DNA of 64,000 nt, from positions 93,189,383 to 93,253,382 of the forward strand of contig CM023532.1 in assembly GCA_013350335.1 (NCBI GenBank). The letters are read 5' to 3'. A model generated the notes under the pieces. It saw only the letters and a list, made by a program, of their open reading frames with translations, did no database searches and was not told the origin of the DNA. This document shows positions 58,927-64,000 of the stretch, one piece after another (position 1 is the stretch's first letter; every line of letters begins with the position of its first letter). The translations under genes and the position numbers were made by a program. Source of the DNA: Chimonanthus salicifolius. Lineage: Eukaryota; Streptophyta; Magnoliopsida; Laurales; Calycanthaceae.

Positions 58927-59326
58927 GAAACGGGAAGTTGAATCTTCCGAAGTAAGATTAAGACAGTTTCATGTCTCACTGACGGATAAGAATCCCAACT
59001 GACCGACTTTTCGGAGTCCGCTGACTGGGGGCCGGATTAATTTACTTCGTGGACTCAGACTGAACAAATCAATCTGAGAACAACAGTGAAAGATAGCAGA
59101 AGTACATTATTATAGTTGATCTGTCAAACGTAGAAAAAAAAAAAAATAGGATATACATCCCACAATACTCCCCCAATTGAGAAAAACAAACATAGGGAAT
59201 TTAGAGACTCTCCCCTCAAAAACAAATAGAAAACCAAGTTTGCTTATTTGGAAATCTCCCCAAAATTGTGAAAAATACAAACGGTACTAGGAAACTAAAT
59301 CAATAATGTTTTTATGAATTAGGGAA

Positions 59327-62300
59327 ATGGCTCCAAAGAAAAGGATCCCTCAGAACCAGAAAGGGAAGGAAAAGGTGTTGCAAATCACGCAACATGAGAA
59401 AATGTTATCACAGCACGAAAAATCTGTGCATGAGAAGGAGCCATCTATACATGAGAAAGAGGTAACCCAACCTGATGAGGAGCAAGTTGTTCATGAAAAG
59501 TCTCACAATGGGGAAGAATCACAGAACTCTTGGAGGGAAGAAAAGGGGAGCGAGAATGCATCACGGAAGGAGGGAGAAGGGAACAGTGGTGTACATATAC
59601 CACATGTGCCGCCTGAGCTTCAGGGCTTAGTCCAAGCAGTGGTAACCTCAGTACTCCAGCAACATATGAATGGGAGTGAAAGTTCCAAGGATGCCAGTGA
59701 CCGGAGTATGGCACGAGAATTTCAACAACAGCGTCCTCCCTACTTCAAAGGGAAAGAAGGGGTTGTCGGAGCCGAGCATTGGCTGAAGAAGATCACTCAG
59801 ATCTTAAAATTACTTAAGATCTCGAGTCATGCTGACAGGATTTTACTGGCTACTTCACAATTGATAGAAGATGCCGGTAAATGGTGGGAGGTGGTGGAGA
59901 AGCAGAGGGAACTCATACCAGTTAGGGAGAGGACGGTCATGACATGGAATGAGTTTTCAGCAACCTTTTTGGAACATTACTTTTCGGAGGAGGAGAAGGA
60001 GCGACAGACGGAACTTTTTCTGTCCTTAGTACAGGGCTCTATGACGGTGGCAGAGTATCACCGTGAATTTCTCAGTTTATCCATTTATGCATTCTATATG
60101 GTGGACACAGATCTTCGCAAGGCAAGAAAGTTTGAGAGGGGTCTACGGCCAAACATCAGGGCCAAAGTGACCATATTTAAGTGCACCACATTGGCAGAGG
60201 TGGTCAGCAAGGCCACAATAGCAGAATAGGAGTTGAATGCAATAGTGCGGTTTGACAATCGTCGAGCTCCAAGTGGGAGGGGTGGGTTTCAGCCCAATAA
60301 GAGGTTCCGTCCGAACTTCAGTAGACCCTCACCATCTACTGGTTCCGCGGGGAGCTTTCGTCCCAACCAGCCCTCCCCATCTGCATCAGTCACCCAGTCA
60401 TTCAGAGGGGTGAACAACTGTTTCCACTGTAATCAGCCGGGTCATTTCAAGATAGACTGTCCAAAGCTCAATAGGCTCTCATATTCCAGAGGATCTTTCC
60501 GTCCACCAGCTAGGCCAGCTAACTCCCGAGGAGGCAGGACATATAATCAGGCGGGACGGGCGCCTAATCCTACCGGATCTGGACGACTATTTGCTCTGGA
60601 ACCTCCTGAGGATGTGGATCATTCTGTGATTCAAGGTATGGCCGTTGTCAATAGTTCTTATGCTTATGCATTGTTTGATTCTGGAGCATCGCACTCTTTT
60701 ATATCTGCATCCTTTATAATTGCTACTGGAACACTAGTTCAAAAGCTGTCCACCACACTCACAGTAGTATCCCCTGTCGGAGACACGTCTTTGGGACTCA
60801 TATGCACGGCCATAAATACAGAACTCGCTGGACTCAGATTTGAGTTCAATTATTTGGTACTCGACATGACTGAGTACGATATTATATTTGGCATGGACTG
60901 GTTGGCTGGTTATGAAGCCAATATTGATTGTTATCGCCGAATAGTGACATTTTGGTCACTCGAGGGAAAACAGTATATAGTTCGTGCCGACAAGCAAAGC
61001 AGACTGCAGGAAGGGTTGCATCATTTGGTGTTGAACAATATTGTCATCAACAAGGCACCAGTCACTGAACTTCCAACAATTGTGAAAGAATTTGTTGATG
61101 TCTTTCCAAAAGAACTTCCTGGTATACCGTCTATGAGGGAGCTCAATTTTGAGATCAAGCTATGTCCTGGTACCTCACCAGTGTCTCTACCCCATTATCG
61201 GATGGCACCAGCAGAAATGTCCGAGTTGAAGAAGCAGCTTGATGAATTACTCAGACTGGGTTGCATTCGGAACCGCACATCGTCATGGGGAGCTCCAGTG
61301 TTGTTTGTGAAAAAGAAGGATGGTTCACTCAGAATGTGTGTGGACTACATGAAGTTGAATCAGCTAACTGTCCGGAACAAGTATCCTCTACCCAGGATTG
61401 ATGATTTATTCGATCAGTTGAGGGGATCCAGTCATTTTTCCAAGATTGACCTGATGTCCGGTTATCATCAAATCCGGGTCGGGGAGGAAGATATCGAGAA
61501 GACAGCTTTCAGAACACGGTATGGACTATTTGAATTTGTAGTCATGCCATTTGGGCTTACCAACGCACCGGCTGTGTTCATGGACTTAATGAACAGAATA
61601 TTCCGTCCATATCTGGATCGGTTTGTTATAGTGTTCATTGACGATATCCTGATCTATTCCAAGAGTCAGGAGGATCATGCTGAGCATCTACGAATAGTAT
61701 TGAACACCTTGAGACAAAACCAGTTGTATGCCAAAGCAAGTAAATGCGAATTTTGGCTACCTGAGGTCAAATTCTTGGGGCATGTTATAACAGCAGATGG
61801 TATAGCCGTTGATCCGGCTAAGGTGGCAGCAGTAAGCGAGTGGAAAGCACCAACGAATGTCACTGAAATCCGTAGCTTTCTGGGTTTGGCTGGATATTAT
61901 CGGAAGTTTATCATGGACTTCTCCAAAATTGCATCCCCATTGACTCGACTCACGCAGAAGGGAGTCAAATATGAGTGGTCAGAGTTGTGCAATCAGAGAT
62001 TTGAGGAGCTGAAAGAGAGACTTACAACTGCTCCTATTTTAGTTTTGCCGGAAAGAGGCAAAGGTTATGAAGTACAATGTGATGCTTCAGGAGAGGGATT
62101 GGGATGTTCACTCATGCAACGTGATCGGGTGGTGGCATATGGTTCAAGACAACTAAAGATACATGAACGCCTTTACCCCACACATGATCTGGAATTAGCT
62201 GCGGTGGTCTTCGCTCTCAAAAGCTGGAGGCACTATCTATATGGTGATAAGTTTGAAGTATTTTCAGATCACAAGAGCTTGAAGTATTTATTTGATCAGA

Positions 62301-63958
62301 AAGAGCTCAACCTGAGGCAGCGCAGATGGATGGAATATCTGGCGGACTATGAATTTGCACTCCGATATCATCCGGGAAAGGCCAACAAGGTGGCGGATGC
62401 TCTTAGACGCATGTCTCATGCATCAGTGGCATGTTTGATCAGGACCGAATGGGAGATGTTGAATTCCATTCGTGAGTTTAATCTATACATCACAAACCAT
62501 GGGAGTATGTACAATTTGATCATACGATCCAACATGGTTACAAAGATTGAACAGGAGCAGCGAACAGATCCGGAAATGGCAGAGACATGGGCCAAGATGT
62601 CTATTGGCGAGGTTGTACCGGATTGGGAATTACGACCAGGACAGGGTCTTATGTTCCGGGGTAGAATTTATGTGCCAAGAAGCTGCAGAAAAGAATTACT
62701 GATAGAGGCACATCAGAGCAAGCTCTCCATTCATCCGGGTAGCACAAAAATGTATCATGACTTAAAAAGACATTATTGGTGGCATGGACTCAAGAAGGAT
62801 GTTGCAGAGTTCGTGGCTCATTGTTTAACTTGTCAGCAGGTTAAGACAGAACATCAGAAGCCACCAGGGTTACTCAAACCCTTAGCAGTGCCGGAATGGA
62901 AATGGGAGCACATTTCCATGGACTTTGTGACGGGGTTGCCGAGGTCCTCGAAGGGCAATGACGCTATATGGGTTGTGGTAGACCGACTGACCAAGTCCGC
63001 GCATTTTATTCCTATCAAAATGACGGATTCATCAGAGACATTGGGTCGGAGATATATCAAAGACATCATCAGATTACATGGTATCCCACGGACTATAGTG
63101 TCTGATAGACATGGCCGATTCACCGGCAGGGTATGGCAGAGCATGCAGTCGGCCATGGGGACCGATCTACTTATTAGCACAGCATTCCATCCACAGACCG
63201 ATGGACAATCGGAAAGAACAATACAAGCGTTGGAGGACATGTTGAGGGCATGCATGCTAGACTTCAAAGGTGGATGGGAGGATCATTTGCCATTGGTGGA
63301 GTTTTCTTATAACAATAGCTACCAAGCAAGTCTTCAGATGGCACCATTCGAAGCTTTGTATGGTAGACCATGCAGGTCACCAGTGTGCTGGACCGAGGTC
63401 GGCGAACCTGCGCTGATAGGACCCGAGTTGGTTGCCGAAACTACTGCACAGATCCAGTTGATACGTCAACATTTGTTGACTGCACAGAGTCGGCAAAAGA
63501 GCTATGCTGATAAGAGGAGGAGGTTTCTCGAATTTGAAGTGGGAGACATGGTATTCTTGAAGGTCTCACCACGAAAAGGGCACATGAGATTTGGGAAGAA
63601 AGGAAAATTGTCGCCAAGATATGTGGGACCGTTTTCAATTATCAGAAGGATGGGAGATGTAGCCTATCAGTTGGCACTTCCTTCGCAATTGGCGTCTCTA
63701 CATGATGTATTTCATGTGTCGATGCTGAGGAAGTACAACCCTGATCCGTCTCATGTTTTGAATGTGCAAGATATAGATGTGCAAAGCGACGTCACTTACA
63801 TCGAGAAGCCGGTCAGAATAATAGAGAATGAGCAAAGGGTGTTGCGTAACCGAGCAATTCAGTTCGTCAAGGTGGTATGGGACCGTTATGGTGATGAAGA
63901 GGCCACGTGGGAACTTGAATCGGAGATGAGAACAGCTCACCCCGAATTGTTTGTGTAA
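59327..63958 (+). pseudogene. Gag-Pol polyprotein of array unit 2, one premature stop
   Basis: Same length and domain order as unit 1 (1,543 codons). The only break I find is TAG at 60227-60229 (codon 301, in the second half of Gag before the zinc knuckle), where unit 1 has CAG. The remaining frame 60233-63958 is open for 1,241 codons. It covers the CCHC knuckle, protease DSG, reverse transcriptase FIDD, RNase H, the integrase D-D-35-E triad, GPY/F motif and chromodomain. About ten amino-acid differences separate it from unit 1, among them H for Y after the protease triad, T for K in reverse transcriptase, and H for Q before the second cysteine pair of the integrase finger. As the stop lies in Gag, neither unit alone encodes a full polyprotein unless the stop is read through. 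The element's 3' end lies beyond the window. Confidence 0.95.
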
Positions 63959-64000
63959 TTTAATTTGAGAACCCTACTTCACTCGATTTTCGGGACGAAA
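63959..64000 (+). other. 3' untranslated end of unit 2, cut by the window
   Basis: The sequence TTTTCGGGACGAAA matches 55121-55134 of unit 1. The purine tract and the third LTR should follow immediately outside. Confidence 0.9.

Larger units (their letters stand above)
46289..64000 (+). mobile_element. Tandem Tekay/Del-type array: LTR - internal - LTR - internal
   Basis: The two units repeat with an offset of 8,867 bp (8,866 after an A-run difference in the LTR). The middle LTR serves as 3' LTR of unit 1 and 5' LTR of unit 2: it is preceded by a polypurine tract and followed by a primer-binding site. By reading, the LTRs differ at about four substitutions plus one A-run length, and the internal regions at about 17 positions, which points to a very recent event. 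The third LTR should begin about 22 bp past the window end. The usual explanation is unequal recombination between LTRs of allelic or sister copies. Confidence 0.93.

Overview
This window is repeat-rich plant nuclear DNA made almost entirely of LTR retrotransposons inserted into one another. I see no host gene, tRNA, rRNA or CRISPR array. The plant assignment rests on tRNA-iMet-type primer-binding sites, a Ty3/Gypsy chromovirus polyprotein with a C-terminal chromodomain (Tekay/Del-like), LTRs of 3.5-3.8 kb, and Copia remnants with the SIRE/Maximus-style purine tract followed by TGTTAGTG. The species cannot be named from this.

Layout, left to right. Positions 1-5989: three related Tekay-type LTRs, namely one cut by the window start (ends 2041), a solo LTR (2130-5878, target duplication GGTAG), and the older LTR that received both (ends 5989). 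Positions 5990-8455: a Copia-like 3' end and its LTR. Positions 8459-15810: unrecognised DNA holding a probable 2.3-kb solo LTR of another family (8959-14996), itself split by a minus-strand Tekay solo LTR (10966-14704, duplication TAATC). Positions 15817-20400: a second decayed Copia-like element. Positions 20780-21607: a fragment of another repeat. Positions 21608-27655: a truncated Tekay LTR split by a minus-strand solo LTR (22420-26108, duplication CAATG). At about 27656 this LTR is fused to the 3' end of an element whose 3' LTR (28457-43409) is split by a complete 11.36-kb element (28566-39924, duplication AGACC). That element keeps its LTRs, primer site and purine tract, but its coding region is mostly replaced by unknown sequence. 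Positions 43410-46288: two more truncated LTRs. Positions 46289-64000: a very young tandem array, LTR - internal - LTR - internal, with a period of about 8.87 kb and a shared middle LTR.

The only near-intact coding capacity lies in the two array units. Each is a 1,543-codon frame in the order Gag, protease, reverse transcriptase, RNase H, integrase, chromodomain. Unit 1 has two premature stops and unit 2 has one, at different places.

The most unusual signal is in the LTRs. They carry an ordered series of stem-loop-forming inverted repeats: upstream hairpins, then a conserved GTAAGT donor-like site after a purine-rich stretch, then many copies of a GGGTTCGGCCAT/ATGGCCGAACCC palindrome, a constant CATCTCATGCATG block, tandem hairpins with paired changes in both arms, and a pyrimidine-rich acceptor-like site. 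Wherever both sites are visible, the palindromes lie between donor and acceptor. I infer a possible intron of about 2 kb inside the LTR leader; this has not been tested.
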